From Liopterus haemorrhoidalis (taxonomy: Eukaryota > Arthropoda > Insecta > Coleoptera > Dytiscidae), in the NCBI GenBank assembly GCA_963971575.1, contig OZ020622.1, positions 8,718,279-8,782,278 of the forward strand: 64,000 nt of DNA. The letters run 5' to 3'. The stretch's first letter is position 1, and each line of letters begins with the position of its first letter. Below are positions 10,500-22,973 of the stretch, one piece after another. The notes beneath the pieces were generated by a model, which was not told the origin of the DNA, made no database searches, and was given only the letters and a program-made list of their open reading frames with translations. The position numbers and the translations under genes were made by a program.

Positions 10500-10959
10500 C
10501 GACATAAGTGAAGCTTAGTTGTAGAATTAAGTAAATGATCATGAGCATAGCCCATTATTATTACTTCAATTTTGCTAATTTCTTAAATTATACCATTCAT
10601 ATTATTTCTTTTCCTTTTTAGCGGAAGGTAAACTGAAGGATGGGAACAGGATCTAACCCATCTTATTTTCGTTTCCATGCTGGATTTTTCGATGCTCTAT
10701 ACCAGCTCTGGACCTGATGGTATGTCCGCAGTGCAAGCTTACGTACTGCTCGATGGTAGAGAAGCAATGTTAAACCCCTGCTTTTGTAGGCTGGTTTTAC
10801 AAAGCACCAATGGCTAAAATTGGTGAAATAAAACACAATATCATGTTATATTTCTGCAAGTTACCGAAACAACAAAAAAAGTGTTAACAGTAATCGTATA
10901 TTTTTGAGAAATTAGCCTAATTGAAGTTTTATTTTTGTGTTAATTGAAGAAGAAGTTAC

Positions 10960-11230
10960 ATTTTTCATGAATTCGAAAAATTTACCAAATTTACGGGGCT
11001 CTAGCGGCAGAAATTTTCATCCCACAAAAGAACTTACGAAAGCTAAATTATAGATGATTTATATTTTTAATTCAGTGTAAATGTTTTTTCAAATTTTGCA
11101 ATGGAAATGAGATATTTACAAACAACTATTTTTTGCTCTTTTTTCAAAGTTCTAGCAAAAACCCCAAGTCCTATTAATCGCACCAATTTCGAAAGACCGC
11201 AAAACATTCTTTAGCAAACTACGTATTTCC
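10960..11230 (+). repeat. dispersed repeat, partner of 8890-9180
   Basis: This is the plus-orientation copy of the repeat described at 8890-9180, with CTCTAGCGGCAGAAA and CATCCCACAAAAGAAC near its start. No ORF. Confidence 0.6.
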
Positions 11231-11239
11231 TAGGCTATT

Positions 11240-12390
11240 AGGTTATAAAAAATTTAATGTTCTACCTCTCCAGGTCCTAACTGATTTATATCTTTTAATA
11301 CAGGTATCACATGACAAGTCTGCCATCTTCAAGGGTGTGGACATTAATTTTATGCAAAAATAGTTATATATACATAGGTCCAATTCGAAACAATGAAGAA
11401 TTATGGCTTAATCTTAAGAACAATTCCGATCGTAGTTACTGTTTTAGCAATGCTTTAAAAGGAAATTAAAAATATATATTTATAACGATTCTAGGTCTTA
11501 AATAATTTACAAAATAAATCATTGTGTCAATATCAATAGATCAATGAAACTTAAATTATATAGTTTATAAACTTAAATAGCTAAAATTTCTAGTTAACAC
11601 GTTTTCCTTCCCCCTTCATATATAAAACGGTAAATACATCCATTGTCCAAAAACAAAAATAACTATAGAGCAGAAGGGAACAGAAGAGAGCAGATCGAAT
11701 AAAAAATCATTTCCAAATTTTAAAAAACAAAGTAAGCAAAATAAATATCAAATTAAGAATAATATTTTTCGTTTTCCCTTCATTAATTCAAAGATCATTT
11801 GTTCTTCTGACAAATGCTAACCATATAGAGTTACAGCATCGTTTGGGGTCTATTTTTTCTTCCCAACGATTGGTATAAATTGTTATTTTTATTACATTAT
11901 CTCTCGTTTCTCTCTTTATTTCCTATTTTTTGATTTTTTTAGTGGTCAAATTATACAAAAAGGATTTTTATGCTAACTATGTATCAATTTCAATATATAA
12001 CGTTGTTTAAAATAATATTTCCATCACATTATTTAATGTACCGGGTGCCAATAACCTTAGTTGTTGAGGTTCCCTAAATTAAATTCATTTAAAAACAATA
12101 ATTTTTTTATAAAAAAATTCTTGAATCAGCGCCGTGCTGTTTTATTGGTAAGACACAAATGATACAGCTAATTCTAAAACAGGTATCGGCAACCCGGGAT
12201 AGATTTTTTTTTTTTTTGTGGTGTTATTTTGGGAGGTTTGGGGTCCTCTTCAAGCATTTCTATATTCTGGTCATGCTTTTCGATCAACAAACTTACAACC
12301 TAAATCCTAGACAAAATAATGCGCATGCAACTTGTGCGCATGCAACCTGTCAGAGATTGCGTTCGCGGTTTTAACTATGAATATTACTAA
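11240..12390. other. AT-rich stretch without recognised features
   Basis: Nothing with supported gene or element structure. A 71-codon ORF here contains a poly-T-encoded phenylalanine run and is not credible as a gene. Confidence 0.45.
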
Positions 12391-12391
12391 T

Positions 12392-12722
12392 CTATAGTCC
12401 GTTCAAGCGTTAGAATGATGTACAGGGCAAATGAAGTAGATCTTTTTCATACTCTTTAATGGGTTCTTCCAATAACGGTACCCTTTCGTTTCTTGCTGAC
12501 GTTGCCTGCTGTAGAATTCGCTGATCTGTGAAGACATAGTTTTCTACACATGATTACTCATTTTTGTTCATAGTCGTACGAGTCTTTCAATACCTTTTCC
12601 ATTAAGTTTGAATTAAATAACAACAAAAGAATATAAAATTGGACACATTTACAACATTTGGGACAACTGCTCCCATTTTCCATAAAAGCAATACTGCATT
12701 CCAACGTTTGAACGGACTACAG
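12392..12722. mobile_element. MITE with CTRTAGTCCGTTCAA termini
   Basis: The left end is CTATAGTCCGTTCAAGCG and the right end, reverse complemented, is CTGTAGTCCGTTCAAACG, with similarity continuing into TTRGAATG. The interior is AT-rich and non-coding. The target duplication is ambiguous. Confidence 0.65.
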
Positions 12723-13299
12723 GTAATTTTTTAGCAAGCCTAACCAAATCTTATACTTAATATCCTATTCAACATCCCGAACTAACAATAATCCGGATTT
12801 GGATAATATACGTTCTATTTCCTAACTGAGAAATGTCTAATAAATCCTAATTAAAAATATTTAATGAGATTAGATCAACTATTAAAGCTTAACGGCTCTT
12901 ATTCACAAATAGATCCTTAATTTTTTTTTTATAACATTCATTATTAATTTTTATATTAATCGAAAATGACTCGTCAAAAAATATAATACTTCGTACAGCT
13001 TTACATAATAGCAATAGAAGAATAAATTGTTAAATTCGTTCTAGACCACTAAGTGTTATAACCTCGTTTTCAATGATAGAAAAAAATATTCAGATCAGTT
13101 TCAATCAATTAGGGTTGCGGAAGATTTTAAAATTAGTTCTAGGCCACCAATTTTCTAGCTTTGTTTTCAGATTTTTTTCAAATGAATGAAGAAATAAAAA
13201 TTCTGATAAATATGCATTTCGTTTTCATAATATCAAAGCTACGACTTTATTTTAGTTACAAGTCCGCCATTATCGTTAGTTGTAACCGTATATACTCCA

Positions 13300-13790
13300 C
13301 ATAAGCGCAGGAGTACGCCAAGGTTGTACATTATCGCCCCTACTTTTTAATATATATGGTGAGTTTTAAAATGGGGCGAGTCATGGAGAATTACGATGAA
13401 GCACTTTTAATCAACGGTCGAATAATAATTTAAGTTAACTGACAACACCGTTCTACAAAGAAGAAATAGAGGAATTGGTCAATAATTTGACTCTAAAGAG
13501 CAGACAACTTGATCTGCACATCGATCGCTCCAAAACGTAAAATCATGATGGTTGATAAAGCCAAAAACAACCTCGGTGATATACAAGAACATTGTGACAC
13601 CTTGGTTTATAGTTGAGAAAGTGAATGGAAGAGACTACGTAGACGTGTACCCCAAAGATGGAGAGACCAAATTCGAAAGCTGACGAGCGCAACAGTAAAT
13701 AAGGCCATTTAGTCTGTCAGAAATCGTTCTTGGTGGAGAAATAATGTGTCTATGGCAGTCACCACACCATATCCTATCCAAAATTCGAGG
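13300..13790 (+). mobile_element. RTE-like LINE fragment (reverse transcriptase and C-terminus)
   Basis: At 13310 the plus strand encodes GVRQGCTLSPLLFNIYGE, the RT palm motif of RTE-type elements. Broken frames follow, containing LVNNLTLKSRQLDLHIDRSKT. From about 13628 comes RRRVPQRWRDQIRKLTSA and VRNRSWWRNN, the conserved C-terminal tail of RTE-like proteins. Several stops and frameshifts show it is dead. The 5' part is missing. Confidence 0.8.
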
Positions 13791-14149
13791 GTCCATTGTA
13801 CAGTGATTTCCTTGCGTAAAAAGTACATAATCCTCTTATTTTTATATTACGCCACAAGCGTTTCCGCCATTCGGTTGCGACCAACACATTGCCGCTCTTA
13901 AAAAAAGAGGCCCAAATTTAAAGGTCGCATAAAGAAAACTAATTTTACCATTGACACATCAAAGAAAATTGCTTTAGCGCGTTTAATTTCGACGACACAC
14001 CAGTACCCATATTGTCACATAGGTAATCCTAGGTCAGGATTACAATATCTAGACATTGTGACAGTCAGTTGTCTTATTAAAAAACTATTTGTCAGCGTCT
14101 GACGTATGTGGCCTTATTACGAAATGCATACGCCGCATTTTCGTAATGA

Positions 14150-14480
14150 GAAAATATTTGTCATGACGAATGAATACTGGAACTGGGTTAACCTTCAGTA
14201 CAAAATAGATGGATGCCGAGAATATTGGGCAGAGGAATATAGCCAACTCCTCTACACGTATTAGTCCACACGGTGACGACCAAGACACCGACGCCAGATA
14301 CTTGTACCGCTGGTGAAGCCAAGCAAGCAGTCACCATGTGAGTGGAAGAAGACTTCTCCAGGCTCTTGGGTAGCTCCCGCCTTGTAGATAAGTGCAAGCC
14401 GATCCTGGCGAACACGGGGTGGACCGAAGACTTCCTCAACTCCATGGATATATTCCAACCATATATTGTAAATGTGATAT
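14150..14480. other. GC-richer segment of unknown origin
   Basis: Base composition rises sharply (especially 14260-14450) against AT-rich flanks. The longest frame is a 107-codon minus-strand ORF (14261-14584) that I do not recognise; its ends are compositionally unlike coding sequence. It could be a decayed retroelement or an orphan exon. No splice sites stand out. Confidence 0.3.
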
Positions 14481-14789
14481 ACATATTTAATAAATTGCAT
14501 TCTTAAAACTAGGAGTTGATTGTCAATCAAGCCACCCACGAGACAATATTTACTCAGCATTATAGAGCGAATAGTGGCACACAATAAACTCTTCGCGCAA
14601 TGATCGTTCTGCGCTAACTAAAAATTTATTGCGCTGCTAAGTTTTGAATAGATCCGTGCGGCGTCGCACAACACGTCAGTGTACCCGGATTTAACGGGTT
14701 GTTGACTTGAACAAGACGCTTCAAGAAAATATAAAATAATTATCTAATGGCTGGCTGCAAAACGACGATTTAAATGTTCGAAGTCTGAT

Positions 14790-15560
14790 TAACTCGAAAA
14801 TGGCATTCCTAAAAATTTTGCTACACGGATACAATATACCGGGTTCAGCGGCCACTAATATCTCCTGATCAAAACTTATACATCCCATACTGGTTTGGGA
14901 TCAAATATTTTTAAACCATGAAGCAATACTATTAAATTATAATGATTCCAGTCAAAAGACAATTTTCGATGATGGATTGTTTCTTTGTAACCAAAACACA
15001 AAGATTTTTATCCAACCAAACCTTTGAAGCGAAGATTTTTATCTATCTGTTTGAATAAACTTGACATAATATTGTTTGACAACATTTACATACAAAAGGA
15101 AATGGTTGTCTTTAAAGTGAAAAGATTAAGAAACAAGATCGTACAGAAACAAGTTCAGTGTTAGGAACACAACAGTAAAATAAAATAGTACGATGCACAA
15201 AAAATTCAACAACTTTGATAATAAATTAGAGGTGTAACATTCTGGTTACTACCAATGTGAATTACATATCAATTTTAAACATAATCGAAGAAAATTAAAG
15301 ATTATCAAAATTATATTAATTTTCGGGTAATGTTCGTTAAGTAAAGTATGCTATAATTACCATCCGCATACGATATTTTTATGATATTGTAGGACCCCCC
15401 CCCCTCTTTGGTTTCTATTAGTTTATATAATTAAGCGACTATATTTCTTAGGATCGTTCGGAACTGCACGATTGAACTAAACTAGTGCTGCCATCTGGCG
15501 CCCGACACTTCTATCGTAAAGTTCGACATTTTTGACGGAAAACGTACTCAGAATGTTATG
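14790..15560. other. AT-rich stretch without recognised features
   Basis: Nothing supported apart from a 13-bp poly-C run near 15395. Confidence 0.4.
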
Positions 15561-15565
15561 ATGTA

Positions 15566-16855
15566 CGAGAGCTATTTGTGTTGTTTACAGAACTTCAAAA
15601 ATTTCATCTCGGCTAAAAATGGAATTAAATCGTGAACATTTTCGAGCGATTATTTTTTACAACTTTCGACGCAGATTAACCCAACAACAGTGCATCGATG
15701 AACTTAATATGACGTTGAAGCACCATCAAGGCCTACTGTTTATCGATGGTTTGCCGACTTCAATCGTAGCCGTAGTTCGCTTAACCCTTTCGCTGCGGAG
15801 TTAGGGACGCTGAACACAACTGCGTGTGCTAGGTTAGGAAAGCCTTGAAACGTATATATACGTACGAAGCATATTAAATTGTATCGTACGTATTAATGCG
15901 GACGTAGCATGGAATATCCCAAATCTCGTACGTATACATACGTTTAAAGCGCATCTAGGATTTTTTTGGGTTTTACGGCCCGGGATCAGAGCCTATTTTC
16001 AGCCGGCAGGCATTGAGAAACCATCTAGGTTTTACATAAACAAAAAATTTCAAGTAAATTTTATTCGACCCAACAATATGAAATACTATTTATAATTTAT
16101 TTATTGTATGAAATAATTTAAAACAAGGAACAATGCAAAGTCCCACGTCAAAATCTGGACAAAAATATCGAATGTCTTTCCTCTTCTTAGGGTGATTTTT
16201 CGAATCGGTTCCTTTCCATTTACATACACGCAAAAAGACTTTTTTGTTGCAATTTTTTGTAACAAAATCAAAATATTGTCACCTGGTTTCAACATAATAA
16301 ATTTATTAAACATTTATCAAATTTACAATATAATGTTTGAATTGGCCCTATTAGTTTTGGCGGCACTTTTTCCAGCAAGATTATTTGAAAGAAATGCGTC
16401 AAAATAATCAACAATTGAAGACTCAGCTTGAAATCCTGAATCAGTGTTATCAAATAAATGTATAATTGGTGGAAACTGTGCATCCTGTTTCCTCTTCTTT
16501 TTATTGACAGACTTAGATGATCTAGCTGTAGCGAACGGAATGTCACTAGAATATTGATCTAGCTGCACTTTCTTCGTCTTCGTCACTAGAATACTCACTT
16601 TCTTGCGATCAAGTTCGTACAAGTTCTCGTACGTATATACACGGAAGAAGCACAGTTTATAAAACTAAAAAACGTAAATGTACGGGAGTAGCATATAAAA
16701 AAATATTATGGAAAACGTATATTTACGGGCGTAGCAGCGAAACGGTTAAGGACGAATTTCGTGAAGGTCGTCCAAAATCGGTTGTTGTTCCAGAAAACAT
16801 TGATGCTGTGCGTGAACTGATACTGCAAGATCGTAATGTGACTTATCGTGTGATT
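15566..16855 (+). mobile_element. mariner relic split by a piggyBac insertion
   Basis: The left end CGAGAGCTATTTGTG follows TA, and ATG 15619 opens a frame reading MELNREHFRAIIFYNFRRRL and LTQQQCIDELN. The reading is interrupted at TTAA 15781 and resumes at 16746 with the same sequence found uninterrupted in the paralogue at 932. After the insertion, AVRELILQDRNVTYR is readable, then the copy is truncated near 16855. Relative to 706-1315 it lacks the whole 3' part. Confidence 0.88.
15785..16745 (-). mobile_element. piggyBac-like element, internally deleted, flanked by TTAA
   Basis: The element is exactly bounded by TTAA (15781-15784 and 16746-16749), the piggyBac target. Its ends are CCCTTTCGCTGC and, reverse complemented, CCGTTTCGCTGC. 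On the minus strand 16622-16323 encodes a transposase N-terminal piece (FQAESSIVDYFDAFLSNNLA, then AAKTNRANSNI, as in the start of the PGBD domain). About 16235-16085 in another frame encodes the C-terminal cysteine-rich domain (DIRYFCPDFDVGLCIVPCF, then KLFHT). The central DDD catalytic part is deleted. Subterminal DNA holds repeated GTAGCA/GAAGCA-containing motifs. It must be non-autonomous. Confidence 0.92.
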
Positions 16856-17094
16856 ATATACATAAATAAATAAAAATAAAAAATATGTTCCGAACGCCTA
16901 AATAGGCAAGTTCCATGGCCAACCCATAAGAAGACTAAGCAGCAGTAGCTTGAAAGCAATGTCAATACATTGCTTGAAATGATATCCGATGATTTCATTT
17001 CACCTGCTGATTGGTCGTCTAGCAGCCTGGACGTCAACCCTCTCTATAACAAATAATGTGGACCATTATTTACCAAAAAATAAATCCGTGTTTA

Positions 17095-17320
17095 TTTAAA
17101 GTAATAATAATAGGATCCCAACAACTAGATAAGCGTATAAAGGGAAGAGAAGGTAATTTTTAAGTTTTTAGACAGCTGGATATATATAGGAAACCGTGGG
17201 AACTGTACCACCTGGAAATGTGGTACAGTGAGATATCGACCGGTACTATTATCCCTGTATAAACAGGTATTCATTTTTAGTATTAAATACTTGAGGTATA
17301 TACATATCAAATGTCAACTC
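17095..17320 (-). mobile_element. SINE family 1, partial copy
   Basis: It begins with the family's tail-proximal block GGATCCCAACA at 17113 after an AT-rich tail, contains CTATTATCCCTGTATAAACA and TATTAAATACTTGAGG, and ends before the tRNA-like head. The minus strand is the SINE sense strand. Confidence 0.65.
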
Positions 17321-17794
17321 TATGTCTAGTTATATGGACATAATTTCAACCGTAGACAGACCGATACATAAGTGACGGGTTAAGATTACTTCATCATGCC
17401 TAAGAAATCCTAAAAAATTGTGAATCTGTAAATGTTTAATAATAACCGATGAACGGTATTAGATTTTCTACATCAATATATTGCTACAAATTCCTAATTC
17501 TTTAAGAATTTGAACTGTCAAATCCAACGTAAAATTTAAAAAGTTGGTAGTAACAATAATAAACCGGATATCAAACCAGAATAACTTCCTCTTAGTAACA
17601 AAAAGGTAAAAAATGTATAGAATTCAACAGGTCCGTGTTTCGCGAGTTACCAATAGTTCAGACGATCCCAAACCCACGTGGTGTTCGAAGCACGTATTTT
17701 CTTTGTTGACGGGGCATGTATTAATCTGCCTGCTCCATTAACGGTTATGTAACGTCTGTCAGACTGACTGGCCATTAGTTGACCGCAGAACTTG

Positions 17795-17845
17795 TGTGTA
17801 TGTATGTATATATGTATGTATATACGTATGTATATGTGTGTGATT
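17795..17845. repeat. TATG/TATA microsatellite
   Basis: Simple-sequence DNA of TGTATG and TATATG steps. Confidence 0.85.
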
Positions 17846-18349
17846 TAAAACTGGTGTACTGCTTCCTTGTTTTTAAACACGGGAATCTTATGTACATTTA
17901 CTGACAGTATTATAAAGTTACCACTCAGATTTTTACAGGTGGTTATACAGACTTGAATTATTAATGCATCGACAGAATTTGCTGCTATTAGCCCTAAGAT
18001 AAATCGCCAAATAAATTATATTTTAAGATGAGTGTTTTGAAATGTTAATGTACCTTCTCAAAAACATTATCAAGAAGATTGTATTAGATACAAAACAACT
18101 TTTGGGGCACAGCTTTCTTGGCTATTAACTCCTAAATAGACGGCAAAACTTTTATTAGAGATTAGTGTTTGAAATCTGAAAGTATTTTTATCTTAACCCT
18201 TTGGATTTAAGAGTGGCCCCTGCGGAGACACCGACAATACGTGCGATTCTGGGCAATGATCGCGTTGGTAAAACTTGATAAGTTATGTTATATTTGGTCA
18301 TGTCGGTAAGATTTCCGTCCGTTCTGACATTTATTTTGGTTTTGACAGT

Positions 18350-18755
18350 ATCGAGAAGCAGTTGGAGTTAAACTATTGTTTAAGAAATAAGATTTTTTAG
18401 TATCGCGTCATTATCATAAAAAAACGAGAGTTGTTAGCAAAGGAAATCCATGGAAATGTTGTTAATACATTGGGTAAAGATGCCCCTTCGTACACAACCA
18501 TTTGCAGTTGGGTTCCGGGGGGAAAAGTGAAAAGGAAGAGTTAGTTAAAATTTCTGGCACAGAGCAACAAAGGATATTTGCGCCTAACACAGCCCATCTA
18601 AATCAAGGGAGGAAGAACTGCTGTGTAAAGAATCACTGTAGCGAACATTCGAAACCAGCCACAACACTGGAAATTGTTGACAGAGTCCATTTTGTCGTTT
18701 TCAGTGGCCAACGACTAAAATTGTCCAAGGAACCAGAGACCAGGCGTGGAATCTG
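18350..18755 (+). pseudogene. mariner transposase N-terminal relic with an insertion
   Basis: Plus-strand translation in the frame containing GNVVNTLGKDAPSYTTICSW gives the first helix-turn-helix region. After about 100 bp of unrelated sequence it resumes with KPATTLEIVDRVHFVV and GQRLKLSK, the second DNA-binding region. The intervening 18541-18640 carries the dispersed 45-bp motif seen at several other sites. No catalytic domain. Confidence 0.65.
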
Positions 18756-18779
18756 ATTTTTTATTGGAAGGGAGTGAGA

Positions 18780-20150
18780 TTAGAAGACATGTTTTATAAG
18801 GGCAGGGATGGACCAGGACCTACATTTGTATCTGGCCAAAAACATCCAGAAATCAAAAATGATCTTACAATTTTTCAAATTCAAGTCATGACCTAAAAAA
18901 AGGTGATGACAATACAGGTGATGAACCTGTATTTTCGAAGTGAAGATTTAAAAGTTCTTGTTTTTAAACGACTGTTAAAAAAATTGTACTATATTTCACT
19001 AGTGAAAGGAGATAAGAAAATACAAATAAGTACTTCATCTTTTGACTTTCCATAAAGATAATACATCGGCTAATGGACTGCACCACTATTTCCACGGAAT
19101 TATATGAGCTCATGGGGACAGAACCATCCCCAATGACAGCAAGCCTGTCGTTCAGTCCGAAGAAGAATAAAAAAGTGCATTGACAACAAAATCAGTTTGT
19201 GTTCGTAATTCCAAAAATCTAAAATATTAATTTTATCTTAGGTTTTCTTTTTTGTAAGTAGACCGCTGTAGAAAAATTTACGTATATATCAATTATTTTT
19301 TCTAATTATAGACAGTCAAAAAATATTGTAAGAAACTCATGCATAAAGCGTCTTTTTTCACTCATGGGATTCTTGCACTTCCCAACGATTCGTGCGACCG
19401 AACTTCTCATTTGTGAAAACAAAGTTTTGCCTTATGCACTTTTTGCATAAATACCTATTTTTGTTTTGAATGTTCTTTATCGTATTGCATAATAAACTAC
19501 TCAAAATTTTAGCGCTCAACTGCGTTATATTTTTCAATTGTCTACACGATATTTGCTGATAAGCAATAATAATTTTAGTTTGTCGATTAAATATAGTGGT
19601 GCGAAAATCTGTTTTATTAAAGTTATAGAAAAAATAAACAAGTTTCCGGAAAATAAACAAAGTTGTGAATCAAACCCCATATACATTTACGTGGAGCATT
19701 ATATTAGCTGCGTTTCTGAATGCAATCCCTGACAAGTCGCAGTCTGACGCTTACCATCGTGGCGTTTAGATCGGTTCTTTTATCTTGGAACAAAGATCTT
19801 TTATAAGAATTAAACTCGAAGCTAAGTTGTTTTGGATTATCGGAATTTGCAAATTCCGTACTAACCAAAGAATAAACCATAGACTCTCTACTACGTAAAC
19901 AACTGTTTTACCACGCAAAAGTAGTTAGTTAAAATTTTTGGCGCACAGCAACAAAGGCTATTTACACCTAAAGCAACCGCTACAGAACGGTCTATCTACG
20001 GCAATTTTATATTCCAGTATTCTGAAATTCAAGTTATTATTGCTCACAAGAAAAATTTTAAAACTGCTTATATTAGAAAATGAGTTAAAAATTTAAGAGT
20101 ACACGATATATTTTAGAAAAATAATAAATAGGTATCCAACACCTATGTGG
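18780..20150. other. stretch without recognised genes
   Basis: Apart from one copy of the dispersed 45-bp motif near 19928, nothing is supported. A 100-codon minus ORF (19358-19660) has a few cysteines but no family match I can defend. Confidence 0.4.
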
Positions 20151-20158
20151 TGTAAAGA

Positions 20159-20230
20159 CAGAGATGATCTAACGTTAACTGAGAGAGATGATCTAACATT
20201 AACTGAGAGAGATGATGATCTAGCATTAAT
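20159..20230. repeat. 24-bp tandem repeat, three copies
   Basis: The unit GAGATGATCTAACRTTAACT plus GAGA repeats from 20161 with a 24-bp period. The third copy has an extra GAT and G for A. It lies inside a 60-codon minus ORF that translates the repeat as SLSVNVRS, which is likely fortuitous. Confidence 0.85.
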
Positions 20231-20789
20231 TTTACCATCGGTTTTATTATACTTATTATTAATTCTTGTACTCAAATAATTAAATACCTAAAGCTTAGTT
20301 GACTTCTGAGCTGCCTGCACAGATCAGAAATCTGAAATTGTTGATTTCTACGCATACAGAGAATATAAAACGATAAACAACAGAATTTCACATGCAGTGA
20401 TTTCTTTTTAAATTTAAAAATTGTATTAAAAATTTTATATTGGTCCAAGCGACTTACTCTAAAGTTCCATAATTAAATTTTGGCACATTGCAACAATGGC
20501 CATTAGAGTATTAAAAACTGTCAAGTTAAAAAAATGGCTAATATTAAAAACATATACAAGATCATCTGTTAAAACCCACCACATTAAAGAAGAGGATATT
20601 GTTTACAAAAAACAAATCTGTATCCATACCGTGCCGAAAGGGGTACAAGAAATACCTCACAATATTAGATAACTATTAATCAATATTATTTTTATAGCAG
20701 TGCGTAATGTATCTACGACAGAATAAAAAAATAATCCTACTTGGTCAAAAAGTGGGAGTATGTTTATTCTATCGGCCAAACCGCGAAGA

Positions 20790-21005
20790 TTGGTAACTCA
20801 CTCTGTTAGGTACAAGCAAAATCAAATTGACAACCTTGTGAAAATTGCTACGATTAAAAGGAAATGGCCAGGACACCTTGCCAGAATAGAAGATAGATGT
20901 TGGACTTAACATGTCCTTCAATGAAGACGTTGGGCAGATAAACGGGGCAGAGGAAAACCTACTCGCTGGACCATAAATCGCATCGTAACCAATAGACCAT
21001 ATAAG
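20790..21005 (+). pseudogene. RTE-like LINE C-terminal fragment
   Basis: A plus-strand reading in one frame gives IDNLVKIATIKRKWPGHLAR, then IEDRCWT, a stop, then RWADKRGRGKPTRWT. This matches the conserved C-terminal tail of RTE/BovB-type proteins (KWxWAGHxAR ... GRPxxRW). Only this short tail is present. Confidence 0.75.
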
Positions 21006-21444
21006 TAAATCCGTCACAAAATGGGCTCCCGCACTGCCGCCTAGCGATTTGTTTTGAGCTTGTTAAGTTTTTTAAAATTATATTTTTGAAGTATAAGTTT
21101 TCAAAGATATAAATAATTCTACCATCGAATCTATTATTCCAATTCATATTTATTAATATGCTTATTATAATTTAATAGGCATTTCATTATTTTTGCAAAA
21201 CAATATTACATCGCAGGTTAATTAAAAAAAATACGTTAATAATCGTTATTATGGCAACATAGTAATAAGGCTGTCTACCATTTCTAAATGGTTGGAAGGA
21301 ATAATAAGGTGTTCTAGTTATATCGATTGTTTTTCATTTTCATCTTTCAGAAAACGAAAAACATTGCGATTGTGTTGCTGCAATGGTTGCAATATGAAGC
21401 AATATGCATTCTGATATAAAATATTAATAATTATATATAGTATA

Positions 21445-22369
21445 TACAAAACTAACAATCTAAAATAAAATTAGTAACAATCTATACATCAAAATTTGCA
21501 CCAAATTTTTATCTAAATAATAGTTTATTTTTAACTGTTAAAAAAACTGTAATTGTCAATAAAAAAATTGCATGACGGACGTTATAATGTAAAAATAATA
21601 GATTCAGTTGTAGGCTCTCGTTGAAACATATTGAAAAACAGAACTCGAAATACAACAATCGGTAATGTTTTAAAATATTTTACTTTATTAATCCGTATTT
21701 TGGTTATGTGGTATGATAGTATTCTTATGATGGCCTCATAAACCGAAACACGTATTAATAAATTAAAATATTTTGAAACATTACCGAGTGTTTTAGTTCT
21801 ATGTTATATTGTAACCTATTCGACACATATTTGCGTACGATGTGGCAAATTGTAGCTAAAGCTTCGGTCTACAAAAGTTTTTAGCTGTTTTGCTCTATTG
21901 TATAATATATACTTATAGTTATTGCATATTTAGCTATTTTGCTCTACTGTGAATACATAGTTATTTTGATCAATTTTTACCACCATCTTAAATCAATAGC
22001 AGTTCTTAATAGGTGCCACGGGTAAATTGATTTAATTTTCGTAAATAACACGTGCACTAAGTGGAATTCCATTATCAACAAGTATATTTTTCGACGAAGA
22101 TTCTAAACTATAAACCATGCCGATAAAAAAATTAGCAAATTATCTCAACATTTTTACACAAAACTATATAAATATAAATGTTATTTGAAACTAATAAATA
22201 TATTTAAAAAATTACAGAACATTGTTATCTGATATATATTTAGTTATTCAGCGGTATTTTTAAATTTTTTTCTATAATTAAAAATATACTATTAGACACA
22301 TACATTCGGTGCAAAATATTATTTCAGATTGTTAGTTTTGTACAAGAAAATTGTAATCTCTGGGGGTTA
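21445..22369. mobile_element. long-TIR DNA element, copy 1, with nested insertion
   Basis: The left end (ACAAAACTAACAATCT, AAAATTAGTAACAATCTATA, CATCAAAATTTGCACC) is the inverse of the right end, which closes with CTCTGGGGGTT. The body matches 48248-48989 (TTTGCGTACGATG, CAAATTGTAGCTAAAGCTTC). Relative to that copy it carries an extra segment at about 21600-21818 that is itself imperfectly palindromic. No transposase ORF. Confidence 0.7.
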
Positions 22370-22970
22370 ATATTATGTTTTTTCGTGAAATTTTTGACAT
22401 TTCTGATACTTTCTTGTGATATACTTGAAAGAAACCCTTATTCTTTCATTAGTTTATCAAAACAATATTTCGACTGCCATGCCATCAGTCGAACATTCAT
22501 TCATAACACACGGAAAAGAATCAGTAATTCATTGAAGAAATAAAAAGATCAAAACGCATTAATATTCCGACACTGTATTTTTCTTTATCAGCGATAATTA
22601 AGAAAATGAAGAAAGAAAGATTCAGTATTACATACATGTAAAAAGGTCTTTCCAAAAATTGGTTTTATTATTTTCAATAAGCTTCAAACAATATTTTGAA
22701 AAGGTAGAACCATTAAAGATTTTATACCAAAGTTTCTGTTAGATAACATTAAATAATGTATTTATTATTTTATTATTTAATATTATGTTTAAAACATCTA
22801 AAAGTAATAATTATTTTAATAATGCAGATTCTAATACCAATTATATTTATGTATTAAAATATTTTAATTATCAAATTTACCACTGTATTTTAAATAAAAT
22901 CACAATTATTAGCACAAACACTCACACGTAACTCGTAGTGAGATATAAACTGTCGCGAACCGAAGTAAAA
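22370..22970. other. AT-rich stretch without recognised features
   Basis: Nothing supported. Confidence 0.4.
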
Positions 22971-22973
22971 GAG

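Noticed and set aside
12159..12374. 71-codon plus ORF as a gene
   Set aside because: The frame depends on a 13-15-base T run and has no recognisable domain.
14261..14584. 107-codon minus-strand protein gene
   Set aside because: No recognised motif, overlapping ORFs of equal quality on the same strand, no splice or promoter support. Reported only as a GC-rich unknown.
19358..19660. 100-codon minus ORF as a cysteine-rich transposase tail
   Set aside because: It has two or three cysteines but not the spacing of a piggyBac C-terminal domain, and no TTAA-bounded element could be closed around it.
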